The notes beneath the pieces are model-generated. The model made no database searches and had not been told where the DNA came from. It saw nothing but the letters and a program-made list of their open reading frames with translations. Source: Zhengitettix transpicula (lineage: Eukaryota; Arthropoda; Insecta; Orthoptera; Tetrigidae). From it: a stretch of DNA of 64,000 nt. How positions within the stretch are numbered: position 1 is the first letter of the stretch; every line of letters begins with the position of its first letter. This document shows, piece after piece, positions 25,506 through 37,477 of the stretch. Location: NCBI GenBank assembly GCA_037074705.1, contig CM073595.1:70480139-70544138 (forward strand), read 5' to 3'. Both the position numbers and the translations under genes were made by a program.

Positions 25506-26074
25506 TAAAAGGTGAATAAGATATTTTCTTATCTATTACGTTATATCATTAAGAGTTTTATTGAGGTCGTCCTTCTGGTTTATATTCCTTTTTTTTAAAA
25601 TGTTCTTTTTATTTTGAACCCGGAATTTTTTGATATGAATAATGTCCACCTAATTTCCTCTTTTAGACTTTTCTCCGTAAAATGTAAGAAACCGATAAAA
25701 TTAAAATTAAAATCTACTGAGGTAACATTTCAAGGAAACAATACGTTCCCTGACTCGACATTATTTATGCAGAACGTTTTTCTCCCCAACTTTTTTATTT
25801 TACAAATTCTAAAAATATATTGTATCCGCGATTAATATGCATTATGCGGCGTGTGCGTCCCTAATTGAGCGCTCGTACGCATAATCCGCACGAACAGTCG
25901 GGAGCTGGGTGTGTCTGCCTGCTTACTTGCATCGCTCTCGCTAACTACAACACTCAACTTCAAATTTAGGATTTAATATTCAATTCTAATTTCGTCTACG
26001 TTAAGTACTGTGAGCTGGAAACCTTACGATCCGTATATTGATGAATATCTGTCCCCATACTCAGTTCTCTTCTT
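25506..26074. other. Stretch without recognised gene
   Basis: Mostly A+T-rich. A CpG-containing patch at about 25843-25940 (GAGCGCTCGTACGCATAATC) is more GC-rich but carries no clear promoter elements. The 73-codon open frame at 25614-25835 is unrecognised. Confidence 0.4.
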
Positions 26075-26620
26075 TCTTCTGCTTCTTAACCGTTCCAACC
26101 CTTTGTGAGCCTTAGCCTGCTTAATAATAGCCTTCAATATATTCCTATTTTGAGCCTACATCCACCATACTCCTATATTCAGTGTTTTCATGTCCTTAGA
26201 AACTGCATCTAGCAATCTTAGGTTGGGTGTTCCTTTTCTTCTACTGCTTTCTGGCAGTGAGAAATTTAATTTCTTGCATGGGTTAATATCTTCCATTATT
26301 CTTGCATGTATTTGCCATTTAAGCCTCCATATTTTCATAGTTGTACTATGTCAGGCTTTTTATACAGTTTGTATAGCTGATCATTATATTTAACCCTAGG
26401 TCTTAAATCTTCCTTGCAAATATCCTCAATTATTAGTGAGTGTCCAACTCTCACACCCATACAAAATTGCAGGCCTTATTAATGTTGTATATATTTTATT
26501 TTAGCCTGTCGTCTTACTCTTATTGACATAAATAACATTGTTTTAAGCTGTAATAAATATTGACTAATTCTGCGGTGAATTTCTATGGAGTTGTTGTTAT
26601 AATTAAATATATCTCTTCTT
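26075..26620 (-). pseudogene. Dead LINE: reverse-transcriptase C-terminal remnant
   Basis: Minus-strand translation in shifting frames gives the ordered signature of the C-terminal part of non-LTR retrotransposon ORF2. A SIEIHRRISQ segment (near 26560-26590) is followed, after a frameshift, by KIYTTLIRPAILYGCESWTL (near 26430-26490) and a stop. Further on comes RLKWQIHARIMED (near 26290-26325), a KGTPNLRLLDAVSKD segment corresponding to the usual GRPxxRWxD motif, and after another stop NILKAIIKQAKAHKGW (near 26090-26140). Stops and frameshifts show it is inactive. The catalytic palm motif (FADD-type) lies upstream in the intact protein and is absent, consistent with 5' truncation. The clade cannot be fixed from this fragment. 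Confidence 0.85.
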
Positions 26621-26629
26621 TCGGGCTTG

Positions 26630-27095
26630 GTGTGATTCGATTGTAAAAATATATTCCGCATTAAAAGGAAGTATACTCTTAATTTAGTTATCCAGAGTAT
26701 ATTTAAAAATTTGCTATTCACTATAATTTGTTTCTCTAAAAATATTTTAAAATTTGTATGATGATTATAATTTGAACCTTATTGTTCTTATCACTAAAAA
26801 ATATGTATATTAGTGAATTAGTACTAGTTTTAATTATTTTTAGTAATTAAAATGAGTTAATATGCATCAATTTGTATGGGAACAGTCTTATAGAATAACG
26901 TAGCATATTAAACTCTTTGATAATTCATACAAACTAGAACCAAAATGGAAGTACAGTACCGTCATGAGAAGGGAAATTTACGGTTTATTTCCATGTAACT
27001 AAATAATCAGTGGTCAAGTACTATTTTTATAATAAATTAGAATATTTTTAGAGCATTCTTCGTCTAAACTAAAATATTTCCGGCATTGTCTAGCA

Positions 27096-27154
<59 letters not shown>

Positions 27155-30100
27155 CACAAATTCGGGTTTTTTATCATAAGTATACCTAGATGCGACAAAT
27201 GGGAGTTCTATATAATTTAATGGGAGATTACGGATGAGTTTAATTTATAAGAGCAACAAGTAAGGTTAACAGCTCGAGTTAAAACCTTCAATCGTCCTGA
27301 TTTGAATGGAAAATTAATACAAGTCTGCCTTTACTTTAATGCACCATTACTTGTAAACGAACTACGAATTGATTACCTATTTGAATAGAAAAGAACCATT
27401 TTACTTAGTTATTCAGTTCTGTTGGACTGTTAAATAAAATTTTCATTAATGTTTTGATCGAGCGAGTGATGCCAAACATCAAAGCATTCATTTCAGTTTT
27501 ATTACACAGTTCTAGTTTACTTCATATCTTCTTAAGATAACAATAATTCCTACACGGAGGTGTAGAGTACGTTTACCATAGTGTAATTTTATTTCCCTCT
27601 ACGCATAAGTCGATATTTCAAGACCGTCGCTCACCTAATTCGGTGTAAATCGAATTTCCTATCGGTTTCCGCATAATTCAGATGGAATGACATCAGACAC
27701 CGAAGGAGAAACATTTCGTATTCATAAAATTTGTGACAAAGCATCTTTATATTGAAAATCTTGCAGTAATAGTATATTAAATATAAGACGATAATGGGAA
27801 ATATTTAATAACATATTCATATAGAGCTATACTATTTAAGTATCTTCATTAATTATACTGGACTTATCCGGTTTGATTGGACCGGAAGCAGTGTTATATT
27901 TATAGTATAAATAAGCCACCAGGTAAATCCTCCAAATTTTTGTAACATATAGTTTTAAAAACAGAAAAAAGACAGTGTGTGCAATAATATTTGTGATGCA
28001 TAATCCTATTCACTTTTCATTATTACAATTTTTAATGTATTAATTCATCAATTTCTTAGCAGTGGAATTTCACAAAGTTCATTCAAAATAATTATTTTGG
28101 CAACCGTGGCTCACAGTTGAAATAAAATACTTATGGTTTCATGTGAGCCATTGCACAACTAAAGTTCAATTTAGTTAATTACTATCAGCCATACCAATTT
28201 ATAATATAAATACCACGCCGCCTGAAAATGAAACTAAATTAAATTAATTTTATGACTACGTTAATTCTACTTGTTTAAGAAGATGCGACCCTGGTCGAAA
28301 AATAAGAATTCATCACCGTATTCACCTATACCATTTACGACAAAAAGTTAGAATTTGGAAATATGAAAACAAATGTAATTACTGTAATTAAAAAATGTTC
28401 TGGTAAACGTGAGAAATAATTAAATAAAAACTTGTTTATCATGTAATAGCAAGCAGCATCTTCTTCATCTATATTAATGACGAATGAGAGAAAGAAAGAA
28501 AGAAATATATAGAGAACGATATCGTATAATTATTCAACCAGACACTCGTATAGTTAAGTTAAATTTGTTAAAATATATCTATGGAACATGCGATATGCAT
28601 TTAGCGCACTTCAACATTTTTGGTAAATGCATGAATTATTTTCTTCTTAATTTGGCACTGCTTCAGTGTTACTTGAGTTCAGAAGCTCAATATCGTTAAA
28701 ATAACACAGAATATTTTGTAGCAGACAGATTAGTTTGTTTTTTCCTTACGATTTTAATTACTTCCAATAAACTAACAAATTTATAGACATTACAAATAAG
28801 TCTCGAACACCTATTTAATGAATTTCATGAATATTTTTGTCTGCCCGTCTTATAACTTGACAGATATTTTTAAAATTTGTTTTAGTTTTGCTGCATTTGA
28901 GAATGGAATCGGCTTTTCTATTTTTTAACTCTATTTAATTCACAAAATTTTTGTGGTGATTCAAATTCAGTTTCTGAACAAAAATGGCTTAAAGTTTGAA
29001 TAAAACTGGCGATGAAAGAAAGATGAATAAAATATATATTTTTGGCTTTGTACATTGACATTTGATTTGACGGATTCATACAAAAAAAGTGGAAATATTA
29101 GTACTCGGTGTTCCCGTTAATAAAAAAAACGTGTCCACAAAATATCTGATTATAATTTTCATAAAATTATAACAAGGAAAAATGTTCAAAGAAAACCTTA
29201 GTAAGAGTTGGAATAGAGATGTTTGAAAATACAATCAATTAGCTAATTCGTATAACAATGGAAAGCCTTACATTTAATTTCATTTGTACAATACTCACAC
29301 GTTTTCGAAAATATTAGAATAAAGTAATTTTATACTCTTATAAATATTTTCAGACTCTTCTACCTACATTTTTCATTAATAAAAATGAATATTTAGTCGG
29401 AGGTAAGAATATAGCTTAATTCTCCTTAATAAAAAATAACAATATTAAATAGTAAAATTGAAATACAAGTCGACGATCGCAGATACATAGTAAATATGTT
29501 ATGAATCATCATTAATTTTTCATTTAATAGAAAACCATGGAAGTGTTAAGTAGCGTAATGGGACAGATATTTTCCATTGGACAGGTTACTATAAGGCGCT
29601 CAGTTTTTTATTTAAATAATCGTAATTAGAAGACGAAAAATTTATTACAACATAGTCGAAGACTTGCAAGGCAACATGTGATAGATACGAACTGTTTCCG
29701 TTGATTTCAGTCTGAATAGAGATAATCGAGATTAATATATCCAGGTGACATTTTTCATAACAATTGACCTTAAAAGTGTTCCTTTCAACTATAAAGAAAT
29801 CCTTTTAGCTAAAAAAAATCGAACGAATTTGCTAAAATTAACAAGTCTGATAGAAAATTTTACCCTTTCAATAGTTTTGAAAAGCCGTTCCTGCAGTGAA
29901 ATGAGTTTGTGCGTGTAGTTTGGTCGAGTAAAGTTCTTTGCCCCGGCTGTGTTATTTTCGTTTCAACCGGCAATCGAAAACTGAAAGATGCCAATGGCAG
30001 TGTTCATTGTGCTCAACTTCAATTAGGTTTTAAAAGCACGACTTCAAAGTTACGCGCTTGCTGTTCAGTCAAATGAAGCCTTAAAGATTTAAAGTACGCA

Positions 30101-32910
30101 ATACATGCTTAATATTTTACCTTTATTAAACGTGCTGAAACAAATTGTCGCACGAAAAATCTATTAACATGTTTGTGAAAGTACGAGCAAATAATTTGGA
30201 ACAATTCCAGGAAAGTAAATATTATATTCTTACTATGAATTGTGATGAACCTTTTATTCAATATAATGATGAATTTACCTGATTTGCAACGTAACATTGG
30301 ACCAATTATTCTAATGTTCTTCTGAACCTTTGAGACGTAACTGAAAATGCCAACTTCTTTACAAGTAGATTACAAAATATTCATAAATATGTGTGCCATA
30401 TTGAACAAGATGTGTAAAATCCTTCTCTACGTGTATTCTAGAGTATTACAATCCAGAGTCAATCAACTCTCGAATTATCTTACTTTATATTTCAAGATTA
30501 TTGGTCTGGAAATTGTCTATGAATTTAAATTGTACCAAATATCAAACAGCTCAATTTACTGTACGCTTGAAGTCCTAACAGTATTTTGACGTGTATTTCG
30601 AATAAGGCATGAGGCATATATTTGTAACAAGTTGTGTCCGTTTTATCCCAAAATCATACTAAATATTGAGAGTAAAATTGTAATTCTCGTTACGCAGGTT
30701 GTAAATAAATTCGCTTACAGGTATTTAAAAATTTCCTCCGTGCGATAGATGCATTGCGTGGTTGCATTAGCAGGACCGCTCACTCTTTGTAACGAGGAGC
30801 GTAGAATAAATTCTTAATAACCTTGGTTTATAAGAATTATTCACTAAAACACTAGTAGTATAAATTGCACCATACATTGGTTTTTAACCTTTTAATGAGT
30901 TTGCAAACAGATTGTTGTAATACACATTTTTTTCAGAATACAAAATAAAAATTTACTTAATTTATATGTTGGAATAAATTTACCACGTTTTATTCATAAG
31001 GATGAGTTTCAGGACCAATTTTAGAGGAAAAATAATCCAAACGCTATTATATAAATCGTATTTTTCAGGAACTTGGAAAAACTTTATTAAAAATTCATTA
31101 AACAATCCATTGTTGGGATTGGAACTGAGCAAGTTGTAGGTTTACACGTAACGTTTTCGAGAAACAATCTCAGCTGCGAACTTTTGGAAACCACTCTAAT
31201 CCAGTAAATTCTCATTCCAGCATCAGCGCCAATTAAGCTTAGATTTAATCAAACAAATATTTAGTTTCTCTGATTTCAATATTTTTTATACATTTATATA
31301 GGTTTATATAGTTGTAGTTGTAGCATAAACAAACTTGGAGCTTGATATTGATGTGAGTTCTGATGTATTCTAGTCGGAGGACAGGATTATGTCCAAGACG
31401 AAGATTCATTCCTTAAACTGGTATTGTGTGTACAGCCCTTGTGGGCTTAAATCAGCAAAGGAGCACAAAGCTCTAGCAATTTCCTCAGGGAGACTTTTCC
31501 GTAATCATGAGTTGATGGGGAAACTGTTTCGGCTTATAGCACACTGACTAGACCATTCGAAGTAATACATCCTTTCTGATACAATTATCTAATTGATTTG
31601 GTTTGTCCTGCAGTTCCTGTTTCCATGTACCTTGCGTGGAATTTTCATCTTTCAAAGAAACCCTCTCACCAGCGTCAGTCTACTTTACTGGTAGTTATCA
31701 GGGGAGATGTAAAAATATTATTTTTTTAATACTTTTTGTTGTAGAATATCAATATGATGACGTGTTGACACGTTGGTTAATAGAAACAGGTCCAAACAAC
31801 ATGAAATTTTAAGAGACATTTTTAGAAAATACATTAATTGACAACATATAGAATGAAGGAGAGTGATCGATTATTTTCTTACATTAACAATAAAATACCT
31901 AAATGTGTAGTTTTAAAACTTTTTTTGGCATTATTACCATAGTTATATTTTTCTGTTCTATTCATTTGTTTAGTTTTTTAATATTAGAGTTAATCTATGC
32001 TGCTACTTCAGCTTTTATAAATAAAAATTGAGTATAATTTAACATATTACATCAATTTGACCATTTCTATTTCGTATAAACTTTCATTTCTAACTTGTCT
32101 AAACTATAACTTAAATTCTCATACGATTTTTTTAGTGTTACTTAAAAAAGGTTCATGTTCTGTCAGATGGAATGAAACTCCATCGCAAAGACGATTTAGT
32201 TGATTCTAACAGTGGTGCACGTATTCGTTTCGTTGAAATTAATTTATTTCATTAATGAATTTGTGCCTCATTCATAATTATTTTGAGGTTTCCCGAGTGT
32301 TGAACAATGTATATTTCGTTAGGGTTATGAGATAAAATTTGGAGTGTTAAATGAGAGTGATGGGTCAGAGTAACATTGCCGCAAAGCTTTAAAATTCTAA
32401 ACAATGAGTACAAAAGTTTCATTACACCATACAAGGACTAATAGACTTAGCTGGAAAATTCGACGTTGACCCACACAAGAAATGAGCGCAGGAACTTTAA
32501 TAAATATGAATACATGCGAGCTACAAAGGGCGAGGTAATTGCCTGGTCTGCGTTTGTTCTGCCTCACCTCACATTCATTCCTTTGTCACTGTGCTCTGAT
32601 TACTTTCAGTCATAGTTGCTTTCATATTTTACTTTTCTAAAGACATGGCTCACTTCACATTCTCTGTGTGATGTCTTATGCCTCCAGTACCGAGTTATTA
32701 ATTAAATATTAAATTCCCTAACATTGTATAAGTAAACCAATATTGTTATTCAGTACCTGGAGTGGTCTTAGTGACGCTTCCTTAAAACAACAACAATTAT
32801 TGGTATTAAATAAAATTATAGAACCTTGAAGAGATAGGTTTAGAATTATATTATAAGTAAGAGAATAAATAAATAAAAATTGTAAATTAAAAAACATAAA
32901 TTGGCTTCAA
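26630..32910. other. Long A+T-rich stretch, no gene seen
   Basis: About 6 kb with no recognisable exon, RNA gene or repeat family except the AT microsatellite at 27099-27152 and a small GAAA-type run at about 28485-28505. Open frames at 28484-28699, 30109-30297, 30347-30589 and 31603-31812 are short and unrecognised. The patch 31375-31560 is GC-richer but unassigned. Confidence 0.5.
27099..27152. repeat. (AT)27 microsatellite
   Basis: Uninterrupted AT dinucleotide tract of 54 bases. Confidence 0.98.
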
Positions 32911-32996
32911 TTATAACAGCTAATTTTAAATATTTTATTCAAAACAGCGACGTTTCTGTACATTTTTGTACTTTCATCAGGCTGTTTGTTATGTTC
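32911..32996 (-). mobile_element. Hammerhead-like retroelement tail, family beta (best copy)
   Basis: Minus-strand element whose core (32942-32987) is the most complete hammerhead-like structure in the window. Downstream on the minus strand it continues TTGAATAAAATATTTAAAA, shared with the decayed plus-strand copy at 10652-10735. This is an independent copy, so the core is a property of the family and not a chance match. Confidence 0.65.
32942..32987 (-). ncRNA. Type I hammerhead-ribozyme-like motif with intact stem I
   Basis: Minus-strand order: AAACAGC (32987-32981), CTGATGA (32980-32974), AA, GTAC (32971-32968), 6 nt loop, GTAC (32961-32958), A, GAAAC (32956-32952), GTC (32951-32949), GCTGTTT (32948-32942). 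The first and last 7-mers are perfect complements. They form stem I, closing exactly on CTGATGA on one side and on the GTC triplet on the other, as required in an open-stem-I hammerhead. Stem II is 4 bp with an extra A-A opposition at its base. Stem III is minimal (ACGT only), so activity would be expected, if at all, from dimers. Confidence 0.55.
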
Positions 32997-34689
32997 CTAC
33001 AGTAACATACTTTTTTGTCATCAGTGGTGAAAAGACCAAACAAAATAACATTTCAATTCACAAATTTGTATAACATTTCCTTCTTCATCTAAAATTTTTT
33101 CAATCATAAAAAATAATATTTTTCTATCTTAAATGTCGTAATAATAAAATGTAATGCCATATAATATTTAAAATAAATTTATAAATTATCAAAATTCTTG
33201 TGATTTAATTATAATTGTTTCGAGTCATAAAATTAGATAACATGAAGAGAGAGGTTTAGAGCTTTATTACCAGAAACAGAATAAATAAATTTATATTAAT
33301 GAAACTATTATTTATTATAAATTTATTATTTCAATATATTATATTATTTTTATTATATATTATTTATTTATATTTAAAAATTATGTATTATTTATATAAA
33401 TAAAATTATGAAGCTATGTTTTTTAAATAAAACTAAAAAATTTTAATTTTTTATTTTTAAATATATCAGCAATTTTAATTATCTGTCTGTGATTTTATTG
33501 TGTTCATAATTGGTTAATATGTAACATTTCTGATAAATTCCTTTTAAAATAATGAATAATTTCCTGAAACTCGAATTTAAAGAACAATTCTCAAACAAAA
33601 AATTCATGTGGGAAGGTGTAATCTCTCTCGATGTACATATATTTTATTTAGAATAAAATATTTAAGATATATCAAATTTAAAACAAATTTAAAATGCTAT
33701 ATTAGAGGTCAAATTTATGAAAGAAATCGTTACTATTTACTATTGAATATCAGCGTAAATGTTTCCATAATTCTTCGATAAGAACACAAAGGGGAGTGCG
33801 TATCAAAATTCATATTGATTTATTACTCCGTTTGTAAGTAATTTTTACAGTTACTGTTAAAATATTTTATCTATAAAAGGTATTTTATGATAATTCATGC
33901 ATTGAAGAAAATTGTCATTCATTTAATATTTACCGTTGATCATAATATTAAGTTTAACAATCACTGTATTTGTTTTGAATGAATTTGTAAACGTGTAGAC
34001 AGTTTATACCTATGACGTGTTACTATTTCTCGAAACAGTGACCCTGTACTCGACATCGGATACCTTCCATTACAATGGAATCGATTTGTGAATAATTATT
34101 TACAAATGGTGGAATTAGAGTGTGCACGTTTTACTGCCGCAAGGGAACGCAATATTCTTAAAAGTACGGACTGTTTTTGAGATTTAAGAGGTCTGTGCAT
34201 GCCTCGTGAAATATTCACAGGCGTGTTAGATACTACGTGCTTGGCGCCAAAAGTTTCGTAGAAGTAAATATTTCCGAGGCCAGGCAGAAAGCCTTTGTGC
34301 TGCACGAGATCCTGGATCCAGGTTGCTGCATCTTTCTTTCAGCAGCCCGAGGCGCCGCCCTTGCAATTCCACAAAGTTTCGCTTCTAAGTATGGATGACA
34401 GTAATCTTCAAATTGGCACGCCTTTTCGCAGGAAAACATGAGTGCTGCTTCTTATACTCGTAAATTTTCTTCTCGCTCTTGTGAAATCATCTGTTCTAAT
34501 TATTACTATTACGAAGAGCCTGCAAAAAAACATGACTTTAATCTTTATATAAATCACAATACATAAAAAATTTAAAATCAACATCACATTAAATATTCTT
34601 CATTCTATTTCATTTTCTCTTAAACGAGTTTACGCCTACAATTTACAGCTCAGCGACGTCGACTTTGGTCACTGCTCCACTTTATTCTG
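32997..34689. other. A+T-rich stretch followed by an unassigned GC-richer block
   Basis: Positions 33060-33500 are extremely A+T-rich. Positions 34100-34440 are GC-richer and open in two overlapping minus-strand frames (34096-34305 and 34233-34439). One frame contains GFLPGLGNIYFYE, but no family assignment is defensible. Confidence 0.45.
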
Positions 34690-35315
34690 TACTAGCTGGG
34701 TGCCCGGCGTTGCGGAGGTGTTTATTTATATAATTCCGAAAAATTATTTAATTACACATTAATACATTAGTCAAGAAATGATTTAACGTGCCTATGCAGA
34801 TGGAATGCTAATTTCATTAGAACTGAGCAGTGACTTTAGAGAAGAATAAATACTACCAATATCAAATATTATTAAAATACTATTGAAAAAATATAATATA
34901 TTACTCCTACTGCTTGGCTCAACAGCCCATTAAGAACCTTGGCCTACGGAGCCGATTGCCAGAGTGTCATCTTACATGACACAATCTGGATTTAGGAGTG
35001 GCAAGAGGTCAGAAAGCTTTAACCCCGGGGAAAAAATAAAATCGGTACCCTAATACAATCAAAACTACACGCACAGCCTTAAGAGAATTAATTATATCGG
35101 CTGTTTGAGAATCTTTGATAAAATACCACACCCGCCCTTGTGATGGTGGACGAGCCTTACCCCTACAGGGTATGTTTCCGGTTCGAAGTTTAGGCGTGAA
35201 CAAAATTTGGTCAAATTTGATCCACGAGAGTAGATTCGTATGCGGAACATACAAACATACACACACGCGCGCGCAAACAACCAGTCTATTTTATAAATTA
35301 GTATATAATGACAAA
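34690..35315 (+). mobile_element. Family R interspersed repeat, copy D, interrupted
   Basis: The 5' module ACTAGCTGGGTGCCCGGCG is at 34692-34710, the best-preserved 5' end in the window. The 3' half resumes at about 35095 (TGTTTGAGAATCTTTGATAA, then TTCCGGTTCGAAG, ACAAAATTTGGTCAAATTTG and GATTCGTATGCGGAACATAC), ending in a CA/CG microsatellite near 35278 and an A/T tail. The central ~380 bp are unlike other copies and include the SINE-like segment at 34908-35030, so this is either a nested insertion or a distinct subfamily. Open frames in 35009-35336 are readings of the repeat. Confidence 0.75.
34908..35030 (-). mobile_element. SINE-like segment inside family R copy D
   Basis: GC-richer segment (GGCTCAACAGCCCATTAAGA ... 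GGCCTACGGAGCCGATTGCC). On the minus strand its TGTGTCATGTAAGATGACA closely matches TGTGTTATGTAAGATGACA at 46631-46649 in the SINE-like element there, and similarity continues a few bases on. This suggests a shared SINE body. No Pol III boxes are preserved here. Confidence 0.45.
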
Positions 35316-36965
35316 GTAATTTTATTTATAAATTAAAAATTTGACAATTAATAATTTTATTTAATGACTTATGGCCAATTATTTGCGGCAAAAGTATACA
35401 AAGCGTTGAATAATAACAATTACATTTAATATAATAATTTAAATTTATAAAGTAATGCATGTTCTGTGAGAAGGTGTTAATTATGTTAATAATTTTGAAT
35501 TAACTATGATATTTTGCAGGATTTATGGACGAGTTTTTCATTTTAATGTAGATGTTACAAAATTTTTGCAACGCAGTTAGCTTTAATTTTTCTTTTCATG
35601 ATGATGCTCCAAATATAGGGGAGAAATGTTGTGTGGTTTATCTTTGCTTAAATTTTTCATTACAAATGAAATTTATTAAACCAAAAATTTAATTTTTATT
35701 TTCAACGAATTTATTAAACTTCTTCTGGCGTAGTTGGTTATAAATAATTAAATTAATTTTATTTTAAAGCCAGACTGGTTTTCATAAACATTGAGTAACT
35801 TATTATTACTAACTTCAAATAATTTCTAGTTTCTTCGGTTTAAGTCTCGATTTTCATTTTTATACTGTGTGCTACTAATTAGTTGTTCTTAGAATTATTT
35901 AATATAATAAGCTGTATTATACTTCTAAATTAGTTTATAAATATTAAAAAAAATTCGTTGGAGGATCCCAGAAACAAATTAGAAAATCTCAAGTCTTGAA
36001 TGTTACATAACTTTCGAGTGGATAATATTAGATTTGTAGTTAGTAGCTATATTTCAATACGTGTCATCTATTTTCACAAATTTTACTTTATTATATAGTG
36101 TTCTTCCAGATATTCCAATACATTTCTGTACCATGAAACTCATTTACGGAATATGAACATTGATCAAATTTTATACGTCAAAGAGCATTGTTTGAGATTT
36201 GACTGTTTCCTAGTAAATGAGGAATTGAGGGTGTGACATGTTTGCAGTAATTGGCAGCAGAGATATCGACCTAGACTGGCAGAGCTGTGCCTTGTCATGC
36301 AACTATCAAATTATGTGACAAGAGGTCGCAGTGAAAACATGTCGCGTTCCAGCGTCTAGGTGGAACCAAAACTGTTGCTAACGTTTTCCTCTTAATTCAA
36401 TACAATGGACGCCATAGATCATTGAAATACGCAAACGAGTTGGCGTCGGGCTCGGATCACACACACTTATTCTTCTATATTTTTCCCGTGTTTCTTAAAT
36501 ATTTTTAAGGAACAAAGTACTTGTTTTAGGAATTAATTTTTTATGTCCAATTTAACATTATTCTCATATATAAAATCAAAATTTGGTTCACTAAATTCAA
36601 CTAGTTTTGAAAATTAATGTTTATCCCAACATTTCCTAAGTCTGGAACACTCCAATGCCAAGCATTTTTACATCTGGTTAACGTAAAAAAAAATATCTGA
36701 GTCCCCGGAGTAGACCGGGTAATTATTTAAATTTACCGGGGGAAGGAATTGATTCGACCTCTTGATAAACATTTCAATTAACCAGCATCAACAGCGCCAG
36801 TGTTTGGAACATTTATCTATTTACGTTCCCATCCCGACCCAACCCCTCCGCAGCTAACTAAAAATAAACCAGCATGATGACTGACGGTACTTTAACAACT
36901 CTGGAATTATTATACTACATAAAATAAGACTTAAAAATTTGAATTGAACGTCTGTTTTGAATTAT
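35316..36965. other. A+T-rich stretch, no gene seen
   Basis: No recognised gene or repeat. Positions 36230-36460 are GC-richer and unassigned. Confidence 0.5.
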
Positions 36966-37052
36966 TAAAAACAATTGATGACCTTATGCAGACACTTTTT
37001 ATTTTTTATATTATGACGACGCTTCGATATCTTTTTGTATCTTATTCAGGTA
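36966..37052 (-). mobile_element. Hammerhead-like retroelement tail, family alpha (minus copy)
   Basis: On the minus strand: CTGAATA (37049-37043), A, GATAC (37041-37037), AAAAAG-type loop, ATATC, GAAGCGTCGTC, then GTGTCTGCATAAGGTCATCA and an A/T tail. It is collinear with the plus-strand alpha copies at 13612 and 18951. Core substitutions (CTGAATA, GAAGC) indicate decay. Confidence 0.6.
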
Positions 37053-37339
37053 TTTACCGAATTAACACAATTAACTAGCACAACTAAACGAAACAAGTTA
37101 TTAAATTCACAAAGGGATCCGAGGCACCCTATTCACTTAACGCTAACAAGATTTTATAAAATAAGACTGTCTAAAAATTCACGCCAAATTAAAACTGAAA
37201 AATACTAGCTTACTTAATCCAGTATAAAAATACTCCCGGTACCTTAAAGGAGTAAAAAATACAATATTTAACTACATAGAGATCAAAATATAACAAGTAC
37301 CCTAATAAAATAAAAAATACCCCCCGGTACTTTCAGACG

Positions 37340-37477
37340 GTCACAACTACTCAAACGGCCGATATTTGATTCCGTTAAATATTTTTCAGAGTCAATGAGA
37401 TAGTATTTCTACAGATATTTTTGAGTATAATTTCTACCCATTTCTGTGTAGGAGGCTAGCACCTTTAAGTATTGTAG
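37340..37477 (-). mobile_element. Family R interspersed repeat, copy E (internal fragment)
   Basis: Contains the AACGGCCGATATTTG, TAAATATTTTTC, GTCAATGAGAT and AATTTCTACCC-type modules of the minus-strand reading, then similarity stops. Two direct motifs resembling AAAAATACYCCCCGGTAC lie just upstream, at about 37225 and 37310. Confidence 0.6.
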
